Part shown: positions 12,001-23,370 of the stretch, piece by piece | How the letters are laid out: every line of letters begins with the position of its first letter | How positions within the stretch are numbered: the first letter of the stretch is position 1 | Origin: Saururus chinensis | Taxonomy: Eukaryota > Streptophyta > Magnoliopsida > Piperales > Saururaceae | Assembly (NCBI GenBank): GCA_035235625.1 | Contig: CP141148.1 | Span: 33,109,057 to 33,173,056 of the forward strand | Direction of reading: 5' to 3' | Length of the DNA stretch: 64,000 nucleotides | Notes under the pieces: model-generated | The model's input: the letters and a program-made list of their open reading frames with translations, nothing else | What the model was told of the DNA's origin: nothing | The model's database searches: none | Made by a program: the position numbers and the translations under genes

Positions 12001-13848
12001 TAAGTAAGCAGTAAGCATAGAAACAAATACGTTAGTCCACTTAAAAATGACATTGGAGCATATATCATCCTGATTTGGTTGCAGAATGCTTCAGGCACAG
12101 CCATCAAACCAAAAGTTCCTTAATAAACAAATTACATGAGAAGGACAGTGTCATCTAAGGTTGTTGCCTATCTGAGGAAGAGTTTTGATGAAAATGAACT
12201 AAGGAAGGGCACAAGCTTCTTACACGCGCATCAGCATATGTAATTAACATATCTAAGTTATACAAATGCAGAAAGGTTTTTTATCGTGCATCATATAAGA
12301 AACACCTAGGATCATGATATATGGCAAAAGCTCAAATCCACCAATATAGTGGCAAGTACAAGTTACAACATAGCCAGATTATACATCACCCTTATGAAAA
12401 CAAGCACAGATGACAAAATAAACAACAAGCATCATAAGAAGCATTCCAATTTCAGATTACTATGGTTAGAAATGCAATAAAATAGATAAAACAGCAAGAT
12501 ACTTCACGGTAATACAGCTAGGAAACTCATTAGGTCGTATAAGTTTTGTGCTAATCCATGCCTTGAAAAAGAGTAATATAAAACCTGTTGTCTCTATTCA
12601 GAACAAATGACAAATACAGTTAAAAACTTCATAGAAAGTCACACACAAAAAGAGATGTGTAAGAAATTTGGTCCAACAATATCAAGTTAGGGATGAGAAG
12701 AGCAAAATATATGTACTGTTACTTCTTGTGGGCAATAACAGGCCAACATACCCATGTCTGGTTCTAAAATAACATTTGCTACGTGCAAATAGAAATTATA
12801 GAAAAGATATTATTACATTTGTTGCTACCTTTTCACTGTTAAATTAGAATGGTTGATTGCATTGCCCATATTCAATGATTTAGATATCTTCTTTTTATGT
12901 CTTCCGTAAGTCACCAGCGTGGCCTTGCACAATTGTACATGCTACCTCAATTCTCATCTTTTAATGAGAATGTATTTTATTTAAGCAAATAATTATGTGC
13001 AAACAATCCTTCTGCAGAAACATGCAAATAAACTTAGTTCTAACTCAACTAAAAACAAGAAAAAAAACATATATAGCTCACACTAAATGCATTTCTAAAA
13101 AAAGCTACCGGCAGAAAATACCCAACTAGTATCAGCACATAAGACTAAAACATGATACTTTAGCTAATATTTATCCACTATCCAATCTCAGATTCGTTGC
13201 CTTTAGAATGCTTTCTTTAAAAAAAGATCCCCAGAAAAACACAATGCCCCTAGCAACAAGATGAGATGCCACAGAATACCTTATTCAGTAATACTAATGT
13301 TCATTGATAATCCTACCGTCCCGCTATTTATCCTTATCCCCCAGTCATCAATGAACTTAAATTTTAGAAAAATTAAATATTCGACCACATTTGACCTTAT
13401 ATCCATGACACCAAACTGCCACATACCTAATCATCCAAAAATAAAAATTGACAAAGAAGAAGAAAATATACAATAGAATGAAAATTCGAGCTCCACCCTC
13501 AACAAACTCCTCACAGGAAATAAACATTACAGTCGCACAATCAGCCCAAAACTAGATCCGTCGTCGACAATCAACATCGACCCATGTCGCCATCCTACGG
13601 ATTCCATCTACAACTACCACTTATTCCTCCAAAAACAACACCTCATTTTACAGCATCGCAACGCATGCATAAACATTTTTAGCCGGCGGGAGAGAAGGGG
13701 GCAGCGACTCACTGAAGAAGACGAGGCCGCCGAAAGCGCCGGCGGCGGAGGAGTAGACGACGCGGCGGAGGGTGAGGTCGAGGCAGGCGTCCCACCTGGC
13801 GTCCAGGTCGTACCTCGCGGGGGCCGGCAGGTCCTGCTTGTCCGCCAT
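9063..13848 (-). CDS. MIC10: MICOS complex subunit MIC10, two exons
   Basis: Exon 1 (13848-13713) starts at the ATG of MADKQDLPAP and runs through DLDARWDACLDLTLRRVVYS into a first glycine-zipper membrane segment (AGAFGGLVFF). It ends at A|GTGAGT in phase 1. A 4.4-kb intron follows. Exon 2 (9271-9063) continues RSPVTRWASVAFGAGVGIGS, the second segment with its G-x-G-x-G pattern. The predicted product has 114 residues. MIC10 is a small hairpin protein of the mitochondrial inner membrane that oligomerises through these glycine motifs and bends membrane at crista junctions. The C-terminal tail after the second segment is about 40 residues and poorly conserved, so a further 3' splice is possible. 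An in-frame ATG at 13983 would add 45 residues but reads through low-complexity sequence and was not chosen. The gene diverges from RPAC2. Confidence 0.85.
9272..13712 (-). other. Large intron of MIC10
   Basis: 4.4 kb between exons 2 and 1, bounded by GTGAGT on the minus strand and a CAG acceptor. The DNA is AT-rich with many short poly-A tracts. No gene, inverted-repeat element or RNA gene was recognised in it on either strand. Confidence 0.7.
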
Positions 13849-14040
13849 CGGATGGAGAATCGCCGCAGAAGACGACACGGAGGAAAATAGCGGCGTCCGA
13901 GAAGAAGAAAAAGGTAGGCTTGTTGATGATCGTCGGGGGCGGGATTCGAACCCGGGACGGAATAATGGATCGTGGAATGACAAGATTACCCCCGATAGCT
14001 ATTTATAAAGATATTTAAACCTGATCGTTTAAACCCTCTC
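13849..14040. promoter_or_regulatory. Shared promoter region between MIC10 and RPAC2
   Basis: About 190 bp separate the MIC10 start codon from the apparent first exon of RPAC2, so the two genes share a bidirectional promoter. It contains a TATTTATAAAG block near 14000 and AAACCCT (14031-14037), a partial telo-box of the kind common ahead of plant genes for translation and polymerase components. Transcription starts are not known. Confidence 0.5.
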
Positions 14041-17000
14041 GCCGCCGCCGTTAGCCCTCTGCTACCGCCGCTTCCTCCTCGGCTGGTCTGTCCCTGCAAG
14101 TTGCAACTCCTCTTCCCAGTGCCCGCTCTTCAGTCGTCGTAGAGGCCAGGTACATCTCCTCCTCCTCTTTCTCTTTCTCTCTCCGCCTTTCTATGAGCCT
14201 TGGGGCGGGCTGCGACGTTTTTCCGTGTCCAAAATGGGGGTGCTGGGTTGGTAGAAGGGGAAGCTGGTATGCATGAGCTTGAGAGAAGAATCACTTGAAG
14301 TTGATAACTTTTTTGTTGTTTTTCCCGTTCTGTGTGTCGTGTTGAGCTAGAATTTCGGATTTCTACTTTTCAATCACGTTGAAGGTGCTGATTTTTGCAC
14401 GGATGAATGCTTTCAGGGATTGTGTTGTGGGGTTCGTATTCGGGTCTCTTTGTTTCTTCACGAATTGTTGGAATTTCCTCGAAACCATTGGGTGGGTCGT
14501 TGGGAGGACATGTTGCTGGGAATTTGGCATTTGTGGTACTCGAGAGAGGCTTGTCGTGAGCGTGGGGTACTGGGTTTGTAGGAAAAAGTCTTCGTCATTC
14601 CATGGCATACTGTTGAAATGGGGGTTAAATGTTCTATACTGTTCTCATTGTATGATACCTAAGGCTATTGTTAGGAAATTAAAATTTCAACTTATCAATG
14701 AGTGTGTTTGATGTCCTCTTTTGGCATGGGTGAATGGAAAATTGATGTAGATTGTAGGATGTACAACGATGTCAATGGCAATGGCAGATTTGAGAGGAGA
14801 GCTAGGGTTGAGGGAAGAGACAATTTTAAATTAATACTCCATATATCGTTAGATTATGTTGTTTGAGTGGTACATTTGTGAGCATATTTGTACTTCGATT
14901 AATACGTGTTTAAATTGATTAATATAGTAGCATGACCAGTCGTCATTGTGTTCTTGTAGTTTTATTTCTTTGTTGGTTTTCTAATTCTCTTTTGAGGAAA
15001 GCATTAATTTTTTTTTAAATATTGTTGCACATGGGCGTTATGTAGTAGTAGAAAAACCTTTTGCTGGTGTATGTTTCTGAACTGTTTCTGGTCTGTAAGT
15101 GTTTTTTTCGGGGAATATAAAAAAGTAAGAGGCTCTAACGCACACAATGTAGGAAAATTTTGTATAGGAAGGAAAACACAATTGTGCAAACTCCAGTAGA
15201 TTCTGGAAGTATTTCATCAGATTCATTACAAGCTTGGATTTAAGAAAATAAGTCATCGGCTTAGAGTATCTCTCTTGCTAAAAAAATCTCTGTTTATCAG
15301 TTCGGCTAAAGTTTGCTCTAATCTTCAGTGGCAATTACTTATCCTAGGGGAAAGTTTACTTCAGGATTTTATTTCTATCTTTGGGTTTCTGATGTAGTAA
15401 TTGCAGAATAAGACTATGTACTGGTGTTTCTTTGTGTATTTGTAGAAGCATTGCTGAGTGCTGACAGTAGATTATATCTGCTCAAATTGCAGTTTTTTCA
15501 CCAATGGAGCATGGATCTATCACAGATCCCAGCTCATCCACTTTTTCAATAACTGATGAGGATAATACGCTCGCAAATTCTGTCAGATTTACATTAAATC
15601 AAGAGTGAGTTTATTGCTTTGCTCTTCATACAACATCAAGAGGTTGTCTTTGTCTTCTGCTACATTACAATTTTATTTTGCTCCTGATTTGAATTTGATC
15701 CACTGTGGTGTCTTAACAGCCATGGGCATTTGACAATTGATTGATATGATAGCTGTGGTGTTTTTTTAGATCATCTCATGCTAATAACTTGTCTGGTTAT
15801 CTATGGAAGGGTTTCTCAGGTGTATTTACCCAACTCGTTTCCATTATGCTTGTTATAGCTGGAAGTAGGGTGCTGCCCTTGTGCCGTATGTGCATATTAT
15901 GTCTGAACGTAGAGTTAATTTTTCCTTCGAAAGCCAACTGGATCAGTTAAATCAATCATTTCTTAGGCAAAAAGTTTCTTTTTTTTTTGTAGACTGTGGA
16001 AACATCAAAATATAATGGTTAAATAAGTCCATGATACAGCTGAGGAAAAAAAAAAGTCCCCGATGCAGTTTAACACCATTTATGCTTATTTTTCCAGTTT
16101 TTAGTTGAGGTTCATGTATCCGGGTTGAGTTCATGTCTACCACATGTCGCATAAGAACGGCCAGTCCTTTCCACCATTCCCACTGTTAATACTTGAGCTT
16201 AAGAGAATCCCTACATATATTGTAATTAAAATATCGAGCCTGCTACATTTGCCTTTTATATTTTTAGCCTTCCTGTATTCTTTGTCTGTCTATGTGACTG
16301 CAATAACCATTATTAGTGCAGTCTGGGCAGCATCTTCTTGCCATATGTCATATCAATGTTTTATATCTATTCCTCCCCTTGCTTTTCCTTTCGCTCTTCC
16401 AATTTTGTGGCTTTATGAAATTTTATAAAATTCCTATGTATGAAATTTTATAAAATTCCTATGAGAGGTACTGTAGGTGTTACTGTTTCTGCTATGCACT
16501 AATGTTGTTGTTACTTTGTATTTTGCAGTCCACGTGTAGCTTTTTGTGGGTATAGTATTCCTCATCCATCGGAAAACCGAGTCAATATAAGAGTTCAGAC
16601 CACTGGTACTTGTTTTCAACATGCTCCGTCATTATAGTCATATGCTATATTCTGCTCTTCATCATGATCAGTTGTGGGTGGGTGACAAGCCAGCCAAGTC
16701 AAGTTTTGGCTAGTGTGAGATCAGTTCCTCAAACCATCTTGCTTAATGGATCTGAGCACTCAAGCTTGCCTCGTCTCATTTTCTTTTTATTAACTTTATT
16801 TTGCGAACCTAAAATGATCCTCTCCATGCCTAAGTTCAAGCTTTAAGTCTCGCTCAATGGAGGCAAGTCTCAAACCGAGTCAAGCTGGCTGGGATTGCTT
16901 AACACCCCTAGTCATGGGGCTGCATTTAGATTTGCTTCTAACACAAGGAGTTGTCCTATTGGTATCCGAAACAACTGGACAGAAGAAAGGAAACTGACAC

Positions 17001-17874
17001 CCAGGGTTCATTTTTTTGTAGCATGTCTTACTATTCGTCTATGCCATGGGCTTTGTGTTGCCTAAGGTGTTAGTTCTGTTGTATTACAGGTTCCTGCTTT
17101 AACTGGTTCAGAATTAAGGCAGTTAATATTTTAATTGCTTGGTAAACTATCTGGTTCTGCAAGCTATGTGCAAGCCTCTTAGCTCCCTGTGGGAGAACAA
17201 GAAACTAAAGGTTTCAACGCAATGTACATGGCAATCAGATTAGCTCTGCTTCTGCCAAATCCATTTTCATCTCAGAAGACATCTCTCAACATGTCATTTT
17301 CTAGAATTATCAGTTATTTGAATGTATGTGATAAGCTAGCATGATTTGGTTCTCTGAGGCTGATAAATCGAGAAAACAGATACATTAACTTGAACACAAA
17401 GTGTCTTCTGGATTCTCAACACTCTTGCTCGTAAATTCTCTAATTACATTTATGGAGAAAAAAATTTATGTTTGAACATGCAAATGCAACTTGTTAATTG
17501 AATTGCATGTTTTTGTAAATATATGTTAAGGGACTTTGTTAGAGCTTATATATATCTGTTGAGGGACTTTGTTAGAGCTGCCTCCTATGATCCTCTAATT
17601 TTACTCATTGAAACGAATTGTGAAAAGTTATTCATGGCATCAAAGTGATATATACAACACTAATGATGTATCTAGCAATCTTGTGAAAGTTTGTTTCTCA
17701 CAGTAATAGAACTTGAGTCTTCTGAATTTGGCAGGTGATCCTGCAAAAGATGTGCTGAAGGACGCACTGCAGGACCTCATGACAATGTGCCAGCATGTGA
17801 GAAGCACGTTTGACAAGGCAGTTATAGATTTTAGGGCGACCGAGCCTATAAAAAGGATGAATATCGATTCATAA
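14040..17874 (+). CDS. RPAC2: RNA polymerase I and III subunit RPAC2 (AC19)
   Basis: The coding exons are 15504-15604, 16529-16605 and 17735-17874, joined in phases 2 and 1 at GT-AG sites. They encode 105 residues with the start [11 protein letters not shown] and the end MNIDS. An untranslated first exon probably runs from about 14040 to 14149 (ends CCAG|GTACAT), with its acceptor at 15492. The core reads [20 protein letters not shown], then [17 protein letters not shown], then [17 protein letters not shown], which is the alpha-N-like fold of the AC19 family. RPAC2 pairs with RPAC1 to form the assembly platform of nuclear RNA polymerases I and III, equivalent to one bacterial alpha subunit. 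The length suits the family, and no lesion was seen. Confidence 0.93.
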
Positions 17875-20800
17875 TTCTTTATCATGAAGACAAAAGTAGT
17901 GGCAAACAGATTGTGACTCAACAACAGACATCTGTGTGTACTGGGCATTTCTCTTTATCTGACTACTTTCTCTTTTTGTGGATTGAGCTTTAAATTTTTT
18001 AAAATATTGAGAAAACCTAGGCTTTTTTGGCTGAACTGAGAAAATCAAGTTGATTTCTTCATAGATGGTCCTAAATATCCCCTGGGAAAAGGCTGTGAAC
18101 CAGGCTGGATGTGATCAGTTCTAAGCTTTGCCTTTCCCCTTTTTTTTCTCTTGAAGTAGATGTCTGCCATGTTTGAAAGATTTAGAAGTTCCGGTTTGTG
18201 TTTATATGGCTGTGGAGTGTATAGTTAAATTCGATCAGCAGTTTGAACAATGGGTTCAGTTACCACAGTAAGGCCCCCATGATAGCGGAAGAAAAACAAG
18301 GGCCCTTTCTAAGTCTTGACAACTTGGTATGTAGATGAAGTTTGTTCCTATCTCCCAACTAAACCATGTAAATGTTGTCATGCAGTCATAAGCTTTTGAG
18401 TATCAGGGGTACTGATGAAAAGAATCTACGTTCATTCTGTTACCTTCAATCACTACAAAGAAAGGCTTTATTTTGCTCCTAAATCCCCCATTTCTCAGCC
18501 TGGGGCTGGCAAATGGACTTGTTATTTAGAAACACTAATTGCAGTAACCCGGGTTATATGACCCTGAAGCTGCACTTCCGTGAATGTCGCAAAATTTTGT
18601 CTTTAAATAATAGAATGGGCTGTTCGAAATTTGAATAGGGATTCAGTACGGTATTCACAGTAAATTTACATCTTGAATCTTGTTAAATTTGCCAAAAGCA
18701 GTTCTTATTTTTTTTTCTAAGAAGAGGATTGGATCTCGAATATAGTTTGCTGATTCTGTGAATTGGGGATTCGGAGCTTGAAGCTACCAACACCGGCTGG
18801 TTCATTGGCCGTTAGATATTGCTGCCCCCCCACATCGTATACACATGGAAAGAAAGCATGCATGTCATTCACCAGTGTAGACCAGTTTGAATCGCACATC
18901 GTAATAAGCCCATACGCATCATAAATAATAATAATAATAATAATAATTTATATCTATACTTTTTATTAAAGTGAGGAGGTGAGAGATTTTTGGAATAGAA
19001 GTCTTAAATTATCTAATACGTTAAAAGTATTATTTATGGATTTTTATTTATGAAATGGGTAAAATTGCTAAACTTAAAGTTCAATTGATACACGATAAGT
19101 TCAATTTATGGAGTGGAGCATATATAAATATGCTAATAATAATAATAATATACTTAGAAGTGCCTTACAGCATGTATAAGTTAAATAATGAATCAGTTGC
19201 TCGTGACATAAGATATTATGAAAGGTGATGGGGCAGGCGTGCCATTGAGTTGGGTTTCTATCTTTAGCTCCTATGCAAATGGTTGTGATGTTGGGTATAC
19301 CGTAGTGGCTATGTACATATATATAGGGGAAATTGCATGGAATTTTAAGCACGTATAAATGACTTCCACATTGGACATAGGGCAACATGCCATGGAGTTG
19401 TGCATGTGACATACGTTATGTGTCACCCAACTCATGGCTGGCCACATATTTAATGTTCTCTTCTGACAATGAGTTCAATGTAAGGAATACATGAGAGTCT
19501 TTGATATTTAAGATCAATAGCACACGTAGTAGTTCACATTAGCGCTAGTAGTAATGTGCACCAGTGTGTTTGCCATCGATCTCATAGATGAAGGATTTGT
19601 TATTTTTGTACCTCTATAAGTATTGTGATAAGAAATTTTACTAGAAGAATTATGATTGAATCAAACTAATTGTGTTATGTCCTTAAAACAAAATTCACCC
19701 TCCTCACTGGTGTTTATGATACACTTGGGTGTTTGTCTCTTAGGATAAGACAATCAACTATGTACTGTAGAAGCACCTTCAACATAGTACATGCAATGAA
19801 CCATGGTATCTAATGTTGTCACATAAAGGATAGAGACGAAAAATCCAGTAAAGGATTGTACATAAATCATTTTCCATGACTTTATAGGAAATCCTGTTGA
19901 AACTAACCTGTCCCATTCAAATGGACGCATCTGTCTGTTAACGAACACCTTTTAGATAAATCAAACCGAACCCGCTTTGGGTTAATAGAAACCAAACTAC
20001 CAAATAAACTTGGGTTAAGAAGAAATTAAACCAATTGACTTTGTCCCATAAATAATTATCCTATTAACCTAACCTGGCTCGGTTGCACGTACATGTTAGC
20101 CCACCTAGGTGTATGGGTCCAACATATCACTCCCCCAACCCAAGAGCCTAACTTGAAATACCAAACTTGTGCATTATATATTAACATCATCACATTCTTC
20201 TAGGCAATGTGATACTATTCACTCATTCAAACAATTCACATGTGTGACTCTCATTCAATACAAAATAGGCTTAGGTTGTACCATATAGACTTGACCCACA
20301 TAAGCAATATGGGCTTGACCCACGTAAATAATATGGGTTTAGCCCATGTAAATATTATGTTTTCATTAATAATATGAGTTTAACCCATTAAATATTATAC
20401 CCACTTCTAACAAGACTCTCATGTGTTTCTTATATTAGGCTCATTGTGAGAGCGGAACATTAAAACCACTTCCCTCTATCAGCCTTAACAACCATATAAC
20501 TTCATCATGCAGTCAACCGCTTCCAATGGAGGATGATAACAAGACATACCTCGAGGCCAATGTCAAGGAAGAAGCAATCGTGGATTTTGCCATTACATGG
20601 ACTATTTGCTTCCCTCGCTCATTCAGTGACTTTGGTCCACTCATATTGGGTTGGTTTGCCCGTTAAAATTTCTTAGTTATTTCTTCTCTATCTAGTAGAT
20701 CCACGGTTAAGATCTATTTGATTGTAGTAGATTTCATTACTTATGATTAGATGAAGGGATGAGATACATTGTAACTTAAGTTAATGAACGAGTAGGGGAC

Positions 20801-21152
20801 AGGTTTCTCAATGTCTTCAATTTGGAGATTAATGTTGATCTTTACCTATCAAAAAAGGAATTGAAGATAATTAAAAAGTGAAGTCATGGGTAGAGACCGA
20901 GCTTCTTATTATGTAACCTCAGCTCGACCTCAAATCGATGAGCTTACATTTGAGCTCAGGGCATTGCCTCAGCAATAGACAAGGCTTCCTAACCCTGACA
21001 AAACTTTTAAACAAGGAGAAAGTGGATTCCCTAGGCCCACAATAATTTTCCTTTTTATTAAGAATATGCCCCCATTATGATCAAAGGGTAGAACAACCAA
21101 ACATTACTAAGGAATGACACATTAATTGGCCTGTTTCGTCTATGTGGCCAGA
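17875..21152. other. Intergenic, no gene recognised
   Basis: The RPAC2 3' UTR occupies the first few hundred bases. An (ATA)n microsatellite lies at 18923-18950 and a shorter AAT repeat at 19133-19151. Near 20280-20400 a short motif around TTGACCCACGTAAATAATATGGG recurs in diverged form about three times. The segment 19760-20140 has an LTR-like look on the minus strand (a TGTTGGACCCATAC start near 20125) but no partner or target duplication was found. Confidence 0.5.
18923..18950. repeat. ATA/AAT trinucleotide microsatellite
   Basis: About nine uninterrupted AAT-type triplets. A second, shorter run of the same motif lies at 19133-19151. Confidence 0.85.
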
Positions 21153-21705
21153 TGTAACGACTCGTTTTTTCGATTACGTCTAAACTGAAAGGTTAGGCCT
21201 AATTGGATAATTTTAGGATAAATTTTAGAAGTTTTTAATAGTTTAAACCTTCATATTTGAGTAGAGCTCGAAGAAACGAGTGTAATGGATCAAAGAACGG
21301 GCGAAATAGAGGTCGGGACTAGAAATTACGATATTTAAGAAACGTGCTTTATAGGCGGGACCCACTTGGAAATAGTATGATTTGCTGCTTTAAGTGGGGT
21401 GGTATCGAAGGGCTTGTCGATACGAGTCCAACGGTACCTAGAACGCGCAAATCCGAATCTGGGGTACGAAGTTACGTGGGTTTGACGTTTTATGAATAAA
21501 AATAAAAAGAAAAAAAATAATCGGAACCGTGCGCGATGGACGCGCGCGGGACGCGCAATCGCGGCGCGCGTAGCGCGTGGCCGCGACGTGCGGTCGTCGC
21601 GCGCGCTTCATGCCGCGCGCGCGGCGCGTATCGGCGGGCGCCGCCGTTTCTGGCGGCGCTGCGGGTTTAATGGGGCGGCGCCGTTGATTTCGGCTCGGCT
21701 CAGGC

Positions 21706-21713
21706 TATAAATA
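21706..21713 (+). promoter_or_regulatory. TATA box of the solo LTR
   Basis: TATAAATA lies about 550 bp into the LTR, just downstream of a CpG-rich tract (21525-21700) with many GCGCGC runs. This is where the U3 promoter of an LTR is expected, with transcription starting some 30 bp downstream. Confidence 0.6.
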
Positions 21714-21754
21714 CCCCATTCTGGACCCAGAACTTCTCCACCCCCGTTTCTGAC

Positions 21755-22240
21755 CGTTCTGAGGCCGATTAAGGCCGTTCAAGACTCGTTTCCTACTAAA
21801 TCGAGTATGCTCTACGCAATGGAGCTGTCTGTTCTTCGAGTTGGAGACCGTATGATGAGGAAACGTCCCAAGACAAGAGGAGGTCCTGCCCATTATCTTC
21901 ATGCACTGACGAACTTTGTTTTCTCTGTTTCTGGCCATCCCAACTCCGATTTAGTCGGTCCAAGAGGCGTTCTCGACTAAATCGAGTATGTTCTACATGG
22001 TGGAGGGTTCCATTTTCTGAGTTGGCAATCGTATGAAGAGAAAACGCCCCAAGACAAGGAGAGGTTCTACCCGTACCAGCCAACTTTGTTTTCTCTGTTT
22101 CTTGCCACCCCCAACTCCGATTTAGTCGATTCAAGAACCGTTCTTGACTAAATCGAAGGTGTTCTACGCGATGGTGGGTTATATTTTCTGAGCTGACAAC
22201 CTTATAAGGGGGAAATGCCCCGAGATTAAGCAAGGCCCTG
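21755..22240 (+). repeat. Three diverged tandem copies of a unit of about 165-185 bp
   Basis: Each copy contains a block like CGACTAAATCGAGTATGTTC (near 21797, 21975 and 22145), then a segment ending in a run of CCCCAAGACAAG type, then TTTTCTCTGTTTC and CAACTCCGATTTAGTCG (near 21935 and 22110). The third copy is truncated. The copies lie in the transcribed part of the LTR. Confidence 0.75.
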
Positions 22241-22390
22241 CCCGAGCACCGAAACAAGAAAAAGACACCCGAAGTAAGACGGGGTTCTATCCGTAGATAC
22301 CGATACTGTATGGGTTATGATAGAAGTAAGCATTTCTGATCTTCCGTACAACATGTGCTAAGTTATGATGTGTGTTATGCTACGATTTCT

Positions 22391-22750
22391 ATATGCCATG
22401 CTATGTGCCTATATGTCATGCTATGTGCCTATATGTCATGCTATGTGCCTATATGCCATGCTATGTGCCTATATACTATGCTATGTGCCTATATGTCATG
22501 CTATGTGCCTATATACTATGCTATGTGCCTATATGTCATGTTATGTGCCTATATACTATGCTATGTACCTATATGCCATGCTATGTGCCTATATATTATG
22601 CTATGTGCCTATATGCCATGCTATGTGCCTATATACTATGCTATGTACCTATATGTCATGCTATGTGCCTATATACTATGCTATGTGCCTATATGTCATG
22701 CTATGTGCCTATATACTATGCTATGTGCCTAGATGCCATGATGTATACTT
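22391..22750 (+). repeat. 20-bp tandem array, 18 copies, with a 40-bp higher-order period
   Basis: The unit is ATATGCCATGCTATGTGCCT. Seventeen good copies and one degenerate copy stand head to tail without spacers. From the fourth copy on, units with a G-C type centre (ATATGCC or ATATGTC) alternate strictly with units of A-T type (ATATACT or ATATATT), giving a 40-bp period. Because 20 is not a multiple of three, all three plus frames stay open across the array, which makes false ORFs. Confidence 0.95.
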
Positions 22751-22764
22751 ATATGACGTGTGTG

Positions 22765-22911
22765 GTCTCGCTCTAGGGTAGAGCGAGACGTGTAATTTGT
22801 GTTCTCGGTTTCGGCTCAGTGATAGAGCGAGCCGAGTGATGCGCTCAGTCTCGATTAAGTAATGAAGCGAGATATGTGTATAAGATTTTAATCCCGCTCT
22901 GTGGTAGAGCG
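22765..22911. repeat. Series of four hairpins downstream of the 20-bp array
   Basis: The first hairpin is perfect: GTCTCGCTCTA, loop GGG, then the complementary arm (22765-22789). Related weaker hairpins follow: CGGCTC...GAGCCG (22812-22834), TCTCG...CGAGA (about 22849-22872) and CGCTCT...AGAGCG (22895-22911). They appear to be diverged copies of one unit of roughly 45 bp built on an AGAGCGAG motif. Confidence 0.7.
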
Positions 22912-23370
22912 AGATGTACGATTCCGTTGATTTATTAATTTCCTCTTGACTTCGATATATGATGAGTGTCTGTATACTCCGATTAAATATTCGGAGATAT
23001 GTATTTTATACGTATGATTTTGTGATGTTTGTAGTATGTAGTAGCCATTAGGCAGAACTACGTTTGGATCCGATCGTATTGGAATAATATCCAATACGTA
23101 CGTAGGCAACCAACGGCAAGGCAACATTGGCCCGATCCAAATCATTATAATAATATGTTTTATTATGTTTTACATGTGACGAACTATGAAGCTTCGTCGT
23201 GTGTATATGTTCGTTACAACCTAAGTCTACGTACGAGGAAGCCTTAAAGCTCCGTAGTGCGTAGACGAACGTTGTACCTCTTGCACTCAAACGATGATTC
23301 CTGGCTCAAGAAAAAAAAGAAAATTTCATATTAGTGATTTTGTGGGCCCGGCTCGGGTCGGGTCGTCACA

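Larger units (their letters stand above)
21153..23370 (+). mobile_element. Solo LTR with 5-bp target-site duplication
   Basis: The segment begins TGTAACGACTCG and ends GGGTCGTCACA, the TG...CA ends of a retrotransposon LTR. It is flanked on both sides by the same five bases, CCAGA (21148-21152 and 23371-23375). No internal polyprotein is attached, so it is a solo LTR left by recombination between two LTRs. A TATA box (TATAAATA, 21706-21713) follows a very CpG-rich stretch (21525-21700) and fixes plus-strand orientation. At 2.2 kb it is long, largely because of internal tandem repeats described separately. The superfamily is not certain; long LTRs with TGTAACGAC ends are common among plant Ty3 elements. 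Confidence 0.85.

Noticed and set aside
13849..13983. 45-residue N-terminal extension of MIC10
   Set aside because: It reads the promoter and 5' UTR; the family starts at the inner ATG (MADKQD).
13932..13996. tRNA-like sequence on the minus strand (acceptor-like TCGGGG/CCCCGA and a B box GGGTTCGAATCCC)
   Set aside because: Only 65 nt, no usable D arm or anticodon stem, and no A box. It may be a decayed tRNA, but it cannot be called one.
22391..22750. Possible CRISPR array
   Set aside because: The repeats are contiguous with no spacers, and the sequence is plant nuclear DNA.
22355..22781. Three long overlapping reading frames in all plus frames with repeats like LCAYMSCYVPI
   Set aside because: They arise because the 20-bp tandem unit has no stop in any frame and its length is not a multiple of three. 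They are not genes.
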